DNA of 64,000 nucleotides, from contig NZ_LVHF01000025.1 of assembly GCF_001650345.1 (NCBI RefSeq), forward strand, positions 1 to 64,000. The letters run 5' to 3'. The notes below the pieces were generated by a model. The model saw only the letters and a list, made by a program, of their open reading frames with translations. It made no database searches and was not told where the DNA came from. Positions 7,990 through 16,530 of the stretch are shown piece by piece. Every line of letters begins with the position of its first letter. Within the stretch, counting starts at the first letter, position 1. The DNA is from Photobacterium jeanii (lineage in GTDB: Bacteria > Pseudomonadota > Gammaproteobacteria > Enterobacterales > Vibrionaceae). Position numbers and translations under genes: made by a program.

Positions 7990-9718
7990 GGTGACGCTCC
8001 TTGTATTGCAATGTGATCGCGAGTAAGTACCAAGCGCCATGTGGGAGCCATTGTTCCCCCCAGCGCCAATTTTGTAGCATGTCGTCTTTGTGTGGCTCGG
8101 GGTTGAACGCGATATCACGTTCATTTTCAAAGCCAGCAGTAATGCCGTTGCAGATCCCCCCTTTGGCATTGAAGAAACCAAGGTGTGGCAGGTAATCTGG
8201 GTTGTTACTGCCATGGCCGTCGAGCATCGACATGTCGAATGGGTTAAGACCAACAATCCAGTTCAGCGCTTGGTGACCATAGTCTTTCAGCGCATGCTCT
8301 AGCACGGGATCGTTAGCATAGGTTTGAGCCATGAAAGCCATGCTGGCAAGTGATGCGATACGGGCATTTTCACCTTGCCACCAGTAGCCAGTTTCATTGT
8401 GGTGAGGAACAAAAAAGGCGCTTTGTTTTTCACCATCAACCGCTTTGGTGTATTGGCGTGGGTAGCCAAACGGGTTGGTGACTTCTTGGGTGATATCCAG
8501 CTCAAACTGTAAGGCGTTTTGCAGTACGGTTGCGGCTTGTAGGTAAAGGGTATTATCACTTTCGATGCTGAGATAGCGCATCAAGGCGATGGCTGGCAGT
8601 CCGGCTTCCGCGGCATGAAAATACGGGCGACTGCCGTCTAAGTTCGCCGACCAAAAGTGCTGTTGCTGTTGATCCGAGTGTTGACGACGCATTAGACGTT
8701 GCGCCCATTGGCGCGCCTCATCAAGAAAGACGGTTTGTTCGCTGGCTTTGAATAGCTCAACACACGCCATTAGAGCGCAGTATTCATCAATGATGTTCTC
8801 TTCGCCGTCATCAAGGTACTGGGTGTTGTGCTCTTTAAGGTGCCAGTAGCCTTTGCAAGCGGCAGCAAGGTAATCGAGACTAGAGACAGGCGATTGGGGC
8901 GAAACCCGAGCGACTGAGTGTAACTGGCTTAATTGTGCGGTTGCTGCCAGTGCCGCAATCGCCATCCCGCCGCCTTGACGGAATCCGGCTTGATAATCGG
9001 CAGTTTTGTGGCCGTCTTGCGAGTAGTAAGCGCAAATGTCGCGTTGGTTGGTTTTCTTACTCCACTTATCAAACACCGTCATGTAGAAGAACCCTTGTGG
9101 CGCTTGCATCCGTAATAGGAAATCGGCGCCGAAGGTGGCTTCTTCTAATAAGCGAACTCGAGTGAAATCGGCAACTTGAGACTCATCTTCCAGTTGGCTG
9201 TACGCATGCGCCATGTTCCAGACCACCATAGGGATCTGTTGTGGGTTGAAGAAGTTAGCGTAAGAAAGGTGGCTAAAGTATTTGCTGACATCGCCAGAGG
9301 CGTCGTACCAACCGCCGTGAACATCCACGGTATCTTCGCTATCGAGTAGCGGCGCAGTGCGATCGGCGTGGTCGTATTGCCCGCTACAACGCTGGGATTT
9401 GAAGTAATGTAATACATCGCTAAAAGTACGGTACATCAGTAAGCCTTGACCGATTTGGAATGGCTTCGAGGTGTATTCACCGACTTTTAAGCAGTAGTCA
9501 CCGTCCTCTTGGTAGTCGCTAAAGTCGACGCGGTAGAGTTCTCCGGTGTGCCATTGATCGACTGAGCCGCAGTGCTCAATGGGCAGCTGTAGGATTGCTT
9601 CGCCATCAGAGCTGCGAATAAGCTGCGCATGGTGGTGTGGGCATTCAGTTTGGGTCTGAATAAGGGCGTGTTTTACGCCAATGCGCTCGTAGCCAAGATG
9701 ATTGATTAACAGCTGCAT
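7982..9718 (-). CDS. GH9 exo-beta-D-glucosaminidase (endoglucanase-related)
   Basis: A 578-residue family 9 glycoside hydrolase with an N-terminal Ig-like domain (about 1-90, LINHLGYE...) and an (alpha/alpha)6 barrel. The GH9 Asp cluster is in GGWYDASGDVSKY, and the C-terminal acid candidate is Glu in RWGEQWLPH. Such proteins are often labelled endoglucanase, but the Photobacterium profundum homologue in the same operon was shown to be an exo-beta-D-glucosaminidase, which fits chitosan-oligosaccharide breakdown here. There is no signal peptide, so it is cytoplasmic. The ATG at 9718 follows a strong AGGAGG; the open frame upstream is not used. Confidence 0.88.
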   Translation of the reverse strand: MQLLINHLGYERIGVKHALIQTQTECPHHHAQLIRSSDGEAILQLPIEHCGSVDQWHTGELYRVDFSDYQEDGDYCLKVGEYTSKPFQIGQGLLMYRTFSDVLHYFKSQRCSGQYDHADRTAPLLDSEDTVDVHGGWYDASGDVSKYFSHLSYANFFNPQQIPMVVWNMAHAYSQLEDESQVADFTRVRLLEEATFGADFLLRMQAPQGFFYMTVFDKWSKKTNQRDICAYYSQDGHKTADYQAGFRQGGGMAIAALAATAQLSQLHSVARVSPQSPVSSLDYLAAACKGYWHLKEHNTQYLDDGEENIIDEYCALMACVELFKASEQTVFLDEARQWAQRLMRRQHSDQQQQHFWSANLDGSRPYFHAAEAGLPAIALMRYLSIESDNTLYLQAATVLQNALQFELDITQEVTNPFGYPRQYTKAVDGEKQSAFFVPHHNETGYWWQGENARIASLASMAFMAQTYANDPVLEHALKDYGHQALNWIVGLNPFDMSMLDGHGSNNPDYLPHLGFFNAKGGICNGITAGFENERDIAFNPEPHKDDMLQNWRWGEQWLPHGAWYLLAITLQYKERHHA

Positions 9719-9729
9719 GGTTCCTCCTT

Positions 9730-9752
9730 GGTTGTCGGTACAGCGGACAACC
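9730..9752 (-). repeat. Intercistronic hairpin 1, ATPase-GH9 gap
   Basis: GGTTGTC and GACAACC arms around 9 nt, immediately upstream of the GH9 ribosome-binding site on the minus strand. It could affect GH9 translation or protect an mRNA end. Confidence 0.6.
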
Positions 9753-9776
9753 AGTACGTCGATAATGGTTTGAGTC

Positions 9777-9801
9777 CCTAGACCCAAGTCTTGGGTCTAG
9801 G
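9777..9801 (-). repeat. Intercistronic hairpin 2, ATPase-GH9 gap
   Basis: CCTAGACCCAA and TTGGGTCTAGG form a perfect 11-bp stem with a 3-nt loop, 14 nt after the ATPase stop. No T run follows. It marks the boundary between the transport and enzyme halves of the operon. Confidence 0.75.
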
Positions 9802-9815
9802 TTGTTGGTTAGTGA

Positions 9816-10814
9816 TCAGCTTTCGTATAAGTAACAACGCACAAAGTGGTTGTCAGACAACTGGGTGACTGCCGGTAACTGCTCGCGACATTTATCGCTG
9901 GCGTGGGTACAGCGCCCCGCGAATGGGCAGCCCAAACTTTCAGGTGTCCATAGTGGAATTTCACCTTTGTTACCTTTGAGTTTTTCGTGGATCGACTTGC
10001 TCGGATCGGGCACCGCAGACACCAGCAGTTGGGTGTAGGGGTGCTGTGGATCGTGAATGATTTCTTCGGTATCACCCCATTCCACCATGTGGCCGACGTA
10101 CATTACGGCCAAGTCTTCCGCAATGTAGCGCGCTGTTGCGATATCGTGGGTGATGTAGAGCAGCGCCATTTCACGCTCGAACTTCATCTCTTCCATCAGG
10201 TTTAACACCCCGGCACGGATAGATACATCCAGCATCGAGGTTGGCTCGTCGGCCAGTACCACTTCAGCACCGACTGCAATGTTGCGCGCTAAGTTAACGC
10301 GCTGACGTTGACCGCCCGATAACTGGTGTGGGTATTTTTCGGCGGTCTCTTTCGGTGGAATAAGACCTACCTGTTCAAGTAGAGCGTAAACACGCTCTTC
10401 CAGCTCTTTTTTATTGCTGCCGCTAACCTTGTTGTGGATCAGCAGTGGGCGGGCAATGTGGTGAAAAATAGTATGGGTAGGGTTTAGTGACCCGAATGGG
10501 TCTTGCCATACCATTTGTACGCCTTGACGGTATTCCATTAGCTGGTGGTGCTTATTAATGTCGGCAATGTCTTTGCCGTAGTACTCAATGTGACCCGCTG
10601 TTGGGGCATACATCTTGGCAATCATTTTGGCAGTGGTTGATTTACCTGAGCCAGATTCACCGACAACAGATAAACCACGGCTTTTGTACATTTTGAACGA
10701 GACATCGTTGATGGCGCGCATCATCGATTTTTTCAAAGAGTTACTATTGACGGGAAAATCTTTGACTAGATTTTTCCCCTCAATGATTGGTGATCCCGTT
10801 GGCTTGCTCATCAT
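9816..10814 (-). CDS. Chitooligosaccharide ABC importer, ATP-binding subunit (DppF/OppF type)
   Basis: A 332-residue ABC ATPase of the oligopeptide class. Walker A is GESGSGKST, the signature is LSGGQRQR and Walker B is VVLADEPTS. A C-terminal oligopeptide-transporter extension includes CPFAGRCTHASDKC. With the other ATPase and two permeases it imports (GlcNAc)n delivered by the binding protein. Two in-frame ATGs begin the gene (10814 and 10811); AAGGA spacing slightly favours the second. It follows the first ATPase by 23 nt and corresponds to VC0616. Confidence 0.92.
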   Translation of the reverse strand: MMSKPTGSPIIEGKNLVKDFPVNSNSLKKSMMRAINDVSFKMYKSRGLSVVGESGSGKSTTAKMIAKMYAPTAGHIEYYGKDIADINKHHQLMEYRQGVQMVWQDPFGSLNPTHTIFHHIARPLLIHNKVSGSNKKELEERVYALLEQVGLIPPKETAEKYPHQLSGGQRQRVNLARNIAVGAEVVLADEPTSMLDVSIRAGVLNLMEEMKFEREMALLYITHDIATARYIAEDLAVMYVGHMVEWGDTEEIIHDPQHPYTQLLVSAVPDPSKSIHEKLKGNKGEIPLWTPESLGCPFAGRCTHASDKCREQLPAVTQLSDNHFVRCYLYES

Positions 10815-10837
10815 GTTTCCTTACTTAATTCTTGTTA

Positions 10838-11809
10838 TTAACTGCTTTTATTGAATAAGTGGCAGTTTGAAAAACGGTTTGGCTCTAGCTGGCGTAGCTG
10901 GGTAGGGATGCTAGAGCAAGCGCTGTGTACCTTGTTACAGCGCGCTTGGAAACGGCAACCTTGTGGTACTTCCAATAGGTTTAGTGGGTTGCCAGGGATC
11001 CCCGTTAAGCGAGTTTTTGGTCCGGTTAACGGTGGGAATGAACTGCCTAAGCCTTCAGTGTAGGGATGGAAAGGCTGTTCTAGGATTTGTTTTGATGGCG
11101 CCACTTCGACCAGTTCACCCGAGTACATGATGCCGATGCGATCAGAGAACTCGACCATCAACGACAAGTCGTGAGTGATGAACAAAATAGAGAAACCAAA
11201 CTCTTCTTTGAGGGCGTAGATCTTTTGGAGGATCTCGCGCTGTACGACCACGTCTAGTGCGGTGGTTGGTTCGTCCATGATGATCATTTTCGGATTCAAG
11301 GCGAGGGCAATCGCGATCACCAAGCGCTGACGCATACCGCCCGAAAATTGGTGCGGGTAATCGCGCAGACGATCAGGGTGAATATCAACAATTTCCAACA
11401 AACCTTGTGCTCGACGGATTGCGTCTTGGCGGCTTAAGTTGGTGTGACGCATGATCACGTCACAGAATTGCTCTTCCATCGTCAGTACTGGGTTGAGCGC
11501 GTTCATTGCGCTCTGGAATACCATCGAAATTTCGCTCCAGCGGAAGGCGGTCATTTCCGCCTCGCTGAATTTCAAAATATCGCCACGACCATCGAAAATC
11601 ACTTCACCGCCAGTGATGAATGCGGGTGGCTTATGTAAGCGCATTAGCGAGAAGGCGACGGTGGATTTACCACACCCAGATTCGCCTGCTAGGCCAAAGA
11701 TTTCACCTTTACCAATATCAAAGCTGACGTTGTTTACCGCGCGGACATCGCCCGCGTCGGTAATGTAATCTACGCAAAGATTACGGATGGAAATTTGTGG
11801 ATTGGTCAT
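10838..11809 (-). CDS. Chitooligosaccharide ABC importer, ATP-binding subunit (DppD/OppD type)
   Basis: A 323-residue ABC ATPase. Walker A is GESGCGKST, the signature is FSGGMRQR and Walker B is MIIMDEPTT. The oligopeptide C-terminal domain has CRFQARCNKVHSAC, a Cys pattern that in relatives binds an iron-sulfur cluster. It pairs with the adjacent DppF-type subunit. Its ATG overlaps the preceding permease stop by 1 nt (TAATG), with GGAGGAG inside the permease 3' end, so translation is probably coupled. Counterpart of VC0617. Confidence 0.92.
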   Translation of the reverse strand: MTNPQISIRNLCVDYITDAGDVRAVNNVSFDIGKGEIFGLAGESGCGKSTVAFSLMRLHKPPAFITGGEVIFDGRGDILKFSEAEMTAFRWSEISMVFQSAMNALNPVLTMEEQFCDVIMRHTNLSRQDAIRRAQGLLEIVDIHPDRLRDYPHQFSGGMRQRLVIAIALALNPKMIIMDEPTTALDVVVQREILQKIYALKEEFGFSILFITHDLSLMVEFSDRIGIMYSGELVEVAPSKQILEQPFHPYTEGLGSSFPPLTGPKTRLTGIPGNPLNLLEVPQGCRFQARCNKVHSACSSIPTQLRQLEPNRFSNCHLFNKSS

Positions 11810-12837
11810 TATTTCTCTCCTCCTTGCAGCGCAGGCTGTGGAGCTTCAGTCATTGCAGGCGCTTGTTCTTTTTGCTTATTGGCAAGGTTTTTCCAGCGAC
11901 GCATACCTTTGTGTGAACGAAGTTGTGGGTTCGCAATTTCATCAACCGCGAAGTTCAATAGCGCAAGACCTACCGCGATGAACGTCAGGGCAAGACATGG
12001 CACTAATAGCTCCCACCACGCACCCACTAACATGGATGATGAGGTTTGTACGTTGTAGAGCATGATGCCCCAGCTGATGGTGTTCGGGTCACCAAGACCT
12101 AAGAACGATAGGGTTGCTTCAGTCATGATGGCTAGCATCACAGAGCCGATGAAGCTCGCGCCGACAATCGAAATCAGGTTAGGCAGAATTTCAACGAAGA
12201 TGATGCGAATTGGTGATTCACCTAGCACCTCTGCGGCTTTGATAAACTCTTTTTCACGGATGGACAGGGTTTGTGCTCGGACAACCCTTGCACCCCATGC
12301 CCAGGAGGTTATACCGATAACAATGGCGATGGTGACTGGCCCTGCTTCACCAATGAAGGCGGCAATAACGAACAACAGCGGTAACTGTGGGATTACCAGC
12401 ATGATGTTCATGGCGGCGGATAGGATGTCATCGACACGACCACCAAAGTAACCGGCTGACACACCAATCACGGTAGCTAGGAAACACACCATTAAACCAG
12501 CGCCAAAACCAACCGCCAGCGAGGTACGTGCGCCGTACACTACTTGTGACCACACATCACGGCCCATACGCGTGGTGCCTAGAACGTGCTCTGCCTTTTT
12601 CGACATACGTAGAGTACGTTTGCTGTCGGCTAGGTTGGTTGCCACCCAGCCATCAGGGCTGCTTTGCGCGGCTTTAACTACGAATGCTGGGTATTCGTGA
12701 GGATTGCCCGTTTTCTTACTTGGTGAATGCTGGGTGATCACGGGTGCAAAAATAGCGCCCAGAATAAAGACGGTGATGATGACTAAACCAATTAGCGCCT
12801 TGGTGTTACTTGATAAGAGCTTAATTAAACCTTTCAT
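11809..12837 (-). CDS. Chitooligosaccharide ABC importer, permease (DppC type)
   Basis: A 342-residue inner-membrane permease. The N-terminal membrane span is LIGLVIITVFILGAIFA, a long periplasmic stretch follows, and a five-helix core contains the coupling-helix EAA region (KEFIKAAEVLGESPIRII). It forms the channel with the DppB-type permease encoded 2 nt upstream. Counterpart of VC0618. Confidence 0.92.
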   Translation of the reverse strand: MKGLIKLLSSNTKALIGLVIITVFILGAIFAPVITQHSPSKKTGNPHEYPAFVVKAAQSSPDGWVATNLADSKRTLRMSKKAEHVLGTTRMGRDVWSQVVYGARTSLAVGFGAGLMVCFLATVIGVSAGYFGGRVDDILSAAMNIMLVIPQLPLLFVIAAFIGEAGPVTIAIVIGITSWAWGARVVRAQTLSIREKEFIKAAEVLGESPIRIIFVEILPNLISIVGASFIGSVMLAIMTEATLSFLGLGDPNTISWGIMLYNVQTSSSMLVGAWWELLVPCLALTFIAVGLALLNFAVDEIANPQLRSHKGMRRWKNLANKQKEQAPAMTEAPQPALQGGEK

Positions 12838-12839
12838 GA

Positions 12840-13826
12840 TTATTTGCCTCCCTTACGTAGGCGTGGGTCGAGTGCCACGATGAGGATGTCGGCCATAAAG
12901 TTAAAGAACAGCATGAACATGGTCATGATAAGTAGCTGACCTTGAAGAACTTGGTAGTCACGCGCTTTGATTGCGTTAAGTAGCACGGTACCTAGACCTG
13001 GGTAGTTGAAGATCATCTCGATGATAAGCTGACCACCGATAGCCATACCCAATGCCATGGATAATGCCGTCACACTTGGCAGCATGGCGTTACGAGCCGC
13101 GTAGTTGAACACCACTCGACGCTCGCTCAGACCCTTACCTTTAGCCATGGTGATGTAGTCTTCGTTGAGCAAGTTGATCATGTTGTTACGCATGTTGATC
13201 AAGAAGCCGCCGACCTGAATGATGGTGGCACAGAACAGAGGCAGTACGGCGTGGTACGCTACGTCTTTCAAGAAGGCAAAGCTTGTCCAATCAGGAATGG
13301 TGCCTGCGGTGTAGGCGTAAGTAGATGGGAACCAGCGTGTACCAATAGCGAAGGTGTACAGTACCAACATGGCAACAACCACTGGTGGTACGGCTTGGAC
13401 AACCATCATCCCTGGAGAGATAAAGGCATCGTATTTACTGCCGCGTTTCCAAGCCGCATAAATACCTAGGATAGAACCTAGACAGAAAGCCAAGATAACC
13501 GCGGTGCCCGCTAGGAATAATGACCAGCCAACGGCACCAGCCATTACATCATTAACTGTTTGTGGGAAGGTTTGGATTGAGATCCCTAGATCCCAAGACA
13601 AAATCCCTTTGAGGTAAATAAAGTATTGTTGGTAGATAGGTCCATCAACAAAGCCCAATAGCTCCTTCATGGCAGCAATACGCTCAGGCGTTACTTGCAC
13701 TGAGGCATTGGCAAACATCATGGTCACTGGGTCACCCGGCATCGCACGAGGCAGAATGAAGTTCAGTGTTATCGCGAATAAAAGCGCTATCAGATAAAAA
13801 GATAACCGTCGTAAAAAGAATCCCAT
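12840..13826 (-). CDS. Chitooligosaccharide ABC importer, permease (DppB type)
   Basis: A 328-residue inner-membrane permease with the DppB layout: a first helix FLRRLSFYLIALLFAITL, the LPRAMPGDPV segment after it, and the EAA-like loop DYITMAKGKGLSERRV. It is separated from the binding-protein gene by 139 nt containing a strong hairpin, which probably lowers permease yield relative to the binding protein. Counterpart of VC0619. Confidence 0.92.
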   Translation of the reverse strand: MGFFLRRLSFYLIALLFAITLNFILPRAMPGDPVTMMFANASVQVTPERIAAMKELLGFVDGPIYQQYFIYLKGILSWDLGISIQTFPQTVNDVMAGAVGWSLFLAGTAVILAFCLGSILGIYAAWKRGSKYDAFISPGMMVVQAVPPVVVAMLVLYTFAIGTRWFPSTYAYTAGTIPDWTSFAFLKDVAYHAVLPLFCATIIQVGGFLINMRNNMINLLNEDYITMAKGKGLSERRVVFNYAARNAMLPSVTALSMALGMAIGGQLIIEMIFNYPGLGTVLLNAIKARDYQVLQGQLLIMTMFMLFFNFMADILIVALDPRLRKGGK

Positions 13827-13927
13827 AACTCACACCTTAATCATCTAGCATTTAATCCCTGTGCTAGATTCAGGACAGAAATCCCCCTGACGCAAAGCGC
13901 CATAAAATCAATAGAGAGGGGGAAGAG

Positions 13928-13950
13928 GCGGTGTGCAAGGTGCACACCGC
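13928..13950 (-). repeat. Hairpin between binding protein and permease genes
   Basis: GCGGTGTGCA and TGCACACCGC are perfect 10-base arms with a 3-nt loop, 16 nt after the binding-protein stop. It has no T run. Such hairpins commonly stabilise the upstream binding-protein mRNA and let only part of the transcript continue. Confidence 0.8.
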
Positions 13951-13965
13951 AAGTTAGTACCTAAA

Positions 13966-15645
13966 TTAGGCTTTAGGTTTTAGATCAAGTACTTGTAGCA
14001 GACGTTCTTGCGTATTAGTGATAGGCATTGGACGACCTTTCGGATTCTTCTCATTCCACCAGCCACTGAAGCGTGCGGTGTTGTATTGAGAAGTGTACGC
14101 ACCAGACATAACAGGAACCGTTACTTGGTTCTTAGCGATAATGTCTTGGATCTTATGCGCCATCTTCATTTGCTCGTCGCGGTCTGCAGTTTTGTAGAAA
14201 CCGTCAAGTAGCTTGTCTAGTTCCGCACTGCTCCAGTAGTGAAGAGCGAAACGAGGCATACCTTCATTGGCTTGGAAGCGAGAGTGGTAGCCGCTATCCC
14301 AGTAAGTGTAAGGATCCGCACCGTGGAAGTAGTTGGTGTAAGCTACATCGTAAGTCGCATCTAGCATTGCTTGGTTGTATACCGAGAAGTCAGGCGTACT
14401 TGCTTTCGCTTTGATACCCACTTCTTCTAGCATTTCCACACTTAGCTGAACTGTGTTGTTGAAGTCAGTCCAACCGTTAGGTGATTGAATAACAAGCTCA
14501 AGTTTCTTACCTGATGGCGTTTCAACGAAGCCGTCACCGTTGCGGTCTTTAAAGCCCGCTTTTTTCAGTAGTGCTTTCGCTTTTTCAACGTTGTAAGTCA
14601 TGAATGGCTTGTACTTGTTATGTACTTTTTCATCAGACCAAGACTCAAATGCTTGACCAAGACCTGATGCGTAGTCATTCACGACACCGCCACCGTAGAA
14701 CGCGATATCGATGATAGTTTCACGGTCGATAGCCATAGAGAACGCATGGCGGAAGTCGATGTTGTTGATCGCTTCGTTGTTACCTGCGTTAGGCGACTTG
14801 TAGTTGAACATGAATGCCTGCGTACCGCCTGCTGGGTACCAGTATTTGTTGTTTGGACTTGCTGCCGCGTAAGTGCTGTCTACATCAGGAATGAAAGAGT
14901 AAGTCCAGTCGAACTTGCCGCTTAGTACCTGACCTAGGAATTGGTCGTTACCTGCTACTTGAGGTAGGCGTAGACAGTCAACTTCTAGATTGCCGTTGTC
15001 CCAGTAGTTAGGGTTACGACATTGGGTGTATAGCTGTGGCGTAAAGGTTTCGATTTCAGTGAAAGGACCAGTACCCACTGGGTTTTCATTGGTAAAGCGT
15101 GTTGGATCTTTAACTTTACTCCAGATGTGTTTCGCAACAACCGATACTTTAGAGATCAGGTAAGGTACGTTTGAGTTCGCTTCCGTTAGCTCAAAGGTTA
15201 CTTTATCGCCTGATGCTTTAACTGCTTGTAAACGTTGGTTGATACCAGTGCGGTCAAGCTCTGGGTGCTTCTTAAGCATATCGAAAGTGAAGGCAACGTC
15301 TTGCGCAGTAAATGGCTTACCGTCAGACCATTTCACACCATCACGGATTTCAAATGTCACTTTCATTAGGTCGTCAGACATGTAGTAGTCTTTCGCCAAA
15401 CGCATGACAGGTTGGTTACCTTTCAGCTCATTAAATACCACTAATGGCTCGTAGATGAAATCTTGTGAGGTATCTAGTTGGGTTTGTAGGTAAGGGTTAA
15501 AGTTACGAACAAATGTAGGGTAGAACTTAGGTACCATAGTTAGTTCACTACGTTCAGCCGCTGAGGCAATCGGTGCCGTAAAGACTGTAGTAGCTGCGGC
15601 AACGACCGCGAGTGCTAACTTGGTTTTCTTAATATTGGCAAGCAT
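13966..15645 (-). CDS. Periplasmic chitooligosaccharide-binding protein (CBP)
   Basis: A 559-residue family 5 extracellular solute-binding protein. The signal peptide ends near IASAAERSE (about residue 29). The mature protein has the typical SBP_bac_5 segments, such as VKWSDGKPFTAQDVAFTFD and NIDFRHAFSMAIDRE. In V. cholerae the counterpart VC0620 has two jobs: it feeds (GlcNAc)n to the ABC importer, and when empty it holds the ChiS periplasmic domain in the off state. First gene of the operon, with the long regulatory gap upstream. Confidence 0.93.
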   Translation of the reverse strand: MLANIKKTKLALAVVAAATTVFTAPIASAAERSELTMVPKFYPTFVRNFNPYLQTQLDTSQDFIYEPLVVFNELKGNQPVMRLAKDYYMSDDLMKVTFEIRDGVKWSDGKPFTAQDVAFTFDMLKKHPELDRTGINQRLQAVKASGDKVTFELTEANSNVPYLISKVSVVAKHIWSKVKDPTRFTNENPVGTGPFTEIETFTPQLYTQCRNPNYWDNGNLEVDCLRLPQVAGNDQFLGQVLSGKFDWTYSFIPDVDSTYAAASPNNKYWYPAGGTQAFMFNYKSPNAGNNEAINNIDFRHAFSMAIDRETIIDIAFYGGGVVNDYASGLGQAFESWSDEKVHNKYKPFMTYNVEKAKALLKKAGFKDRNGDGFVETPSGKKLELVIQSPNGWTDFNNTVQLSVEMLEEVGIKAKASTPDFSVYNQAMLDATYDVAYTNYFHGADPYTYWDSGYHSRFQANEGMPRFALHYWSSAELDKLLDGFYKTADRDEQMKMAHKIQDIIAKNQVTVPVMSGAYTSQYNTARFSGWWNEKNPKGRPMPITNTQERLLQVLDLKPKA

Positions 15646-15793
15646 AGCTGTTCCTTACTTGTGCTTAGTTTCACTTATGGAAATATGTTCCCATTGGAAT
15701 ACATTGAACCCACTATGAATCAACCAATCTTGGTTCATTCAAATGGCCGTGTAGGCTCTCAGTGATACTAAGGAAACGCTTGATTGAGGAAAT

Positions 15794-15855
15794 CGTCAAT
15801 CAGCACTCTCGTCAAAAACGTTAAAACCCGTCAAAGCCACGTTAAAAACGTTATT
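15794..15855 (-). promoter_or_regulatory. Phased CGTYAAA repeats, candidate ChiS operator
   Basis: CGTYAA-type motifs start at 15794, 15810, 15819, 15829, 15840 and 15849 (the last is CGTTATT). The last five are 9-11 bp apart, so they lie on the same DNA face. Within them AAAAACGTTA occurs twice exactly 30 bp apart (15814 and 15844). They lie 150-210 bp upstream of the binding-protein start. In V. cholerae ChiS binds the chb promoter directly; assigning these repeats to ChiS is inference. Confidence 0.5.
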
Positions 15856-15891
15856 TTCCGTTTATGGGGCACTTTCCCCGCTTTTATGAAC

Positions 15892-15907
15892 TGTGTCGTA
15901 CATCACG
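15892..15907. promoter_or_regulatory. CRP-like site upstream of chb
   Basis: TGTGT-CGTACA-TCACG matches the CRP consensus TGTGA-N6-TCACA at 8 of 10 core bases. Catabolite control of chb is known in V. cholerae, and the site lies just upstream of the phased repeats. It is a prediction from sequence only. Confidence 0.5.
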
Positions 15908-16393
15908 TTTGCTCTAGGTTGTTACATGTTGAATGTAAGTGACTGCTAACTTTTTATCCCTCTATTAATGAGCTTTTAGGCTGGCTTTGAATGTTTATGT
16001 GATGTAACTCAATAGCCTTTATTGAGTTAATTCCTTTCGGAAAATTTATTGTCAGAATTTGTTGTGATTCGCTTCTCATAAACCACAATATATTTCGCAG
16101 TTGGTGCTTGAATACCTGAAATGTTGGTTTTTTCGCCCATAACAGATGACGGATTTTTGCTTAGTATTGGCGTGATGAATGCCTTTTTTAAACGGTTGAA
16201 TTAATCATCTTAGGCGCAAAAAATTCGCTATTAGCATGAGTGAAGAAAGTGGCTTTTCAGGCTGTGAGGCTTGGTATTGGTACCTTTTTCATTAGCCATT
16301 GGTTTTGTCTTAAGAGGAAGAACTGCGCTTGGCGTGTTTTTTTTGGGGCTGAAAGGAGGCGTAAAAAAGGTTGGATAACAGGGGCAAAGGGAC

Positions 16394-16432
16394 AAGTAGC
16401 CAAGTATCGAAGTAACCAAGTACCTGAGTACC
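16394..16432 (+). repeat. Degenerate tandem octamer repeat AAGTANCC
   Basis: AAGTAGCC, AAGTATCG, AAGTAACC and AAGTACCT start at 16394, 16402, 16410 and 16418, followed by a related GAGTACCC. The units are head to tail with an exact 8-bp period. The repeat sits between the chiS terminator and the chb regulatory region. Confidence 0.75.
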
Positions 16433-16463
16433 CAAAGACGGACGAGAGGCAGTGATGGCCACT

Positions 16464-16487
16464 AAAAAGCCCGCATCAGGTGCGGGC
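16464..16487 (-). terminator. chiS terminator
   Basis: On the minus strand AGCCCGCACC and TGCGGGCT form a stem followed by five T, 44 nt beyond the chiS stop. It separates chiS from the chb operon. Confidence 0.88.
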
Positions 16488-16530
16488 TAGATAAGGTGCT
16501 GGAAAACTTGCAATGTACGCGATAGCGGCC

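Larger units (their letters stand above)
15646..16463. other. Long regulatory gap upstream of the chb operon
   Basis: About 820 nt without a convincing gene between the chb operon and the chiS terminator. Listed separately are phased CGTYAAA repeats, a CRP-like site and an octamer repeat. Also present is a 14-base palindrome AACCAATCTTGGTT (15722-15735) in the probable 5' leader and a weaker CRP-like TGTGA-N6-TCAAT (15998-16013). A minus-strand TAGTAT (15765-15770) could serve as -10, but no good -35 accompanies it, as expected of an activator-dependent promoter. Short open frames here have no ribosome-binding site and look spurious. Confidence 0.7.

Noticed and set aside
15758..15772. SlmA-type site (GTGAGTACTCAC-like) in the chb promoter
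   Set aside because: Only a partial match, CAGTGATACTAAG, with a missing base; not strong enough to call.
16394..16432. Possible CRISPR-like array
   Set aside because: Units are 8 bp and directly adjacent, with no spacers.
16240..16455. 71-codon plus-strand frame in the chiS-chb gap
   Set aside because: No ribosome-binding sequence; it runs through the tandem octamer repeat and has basic low-complexity content.
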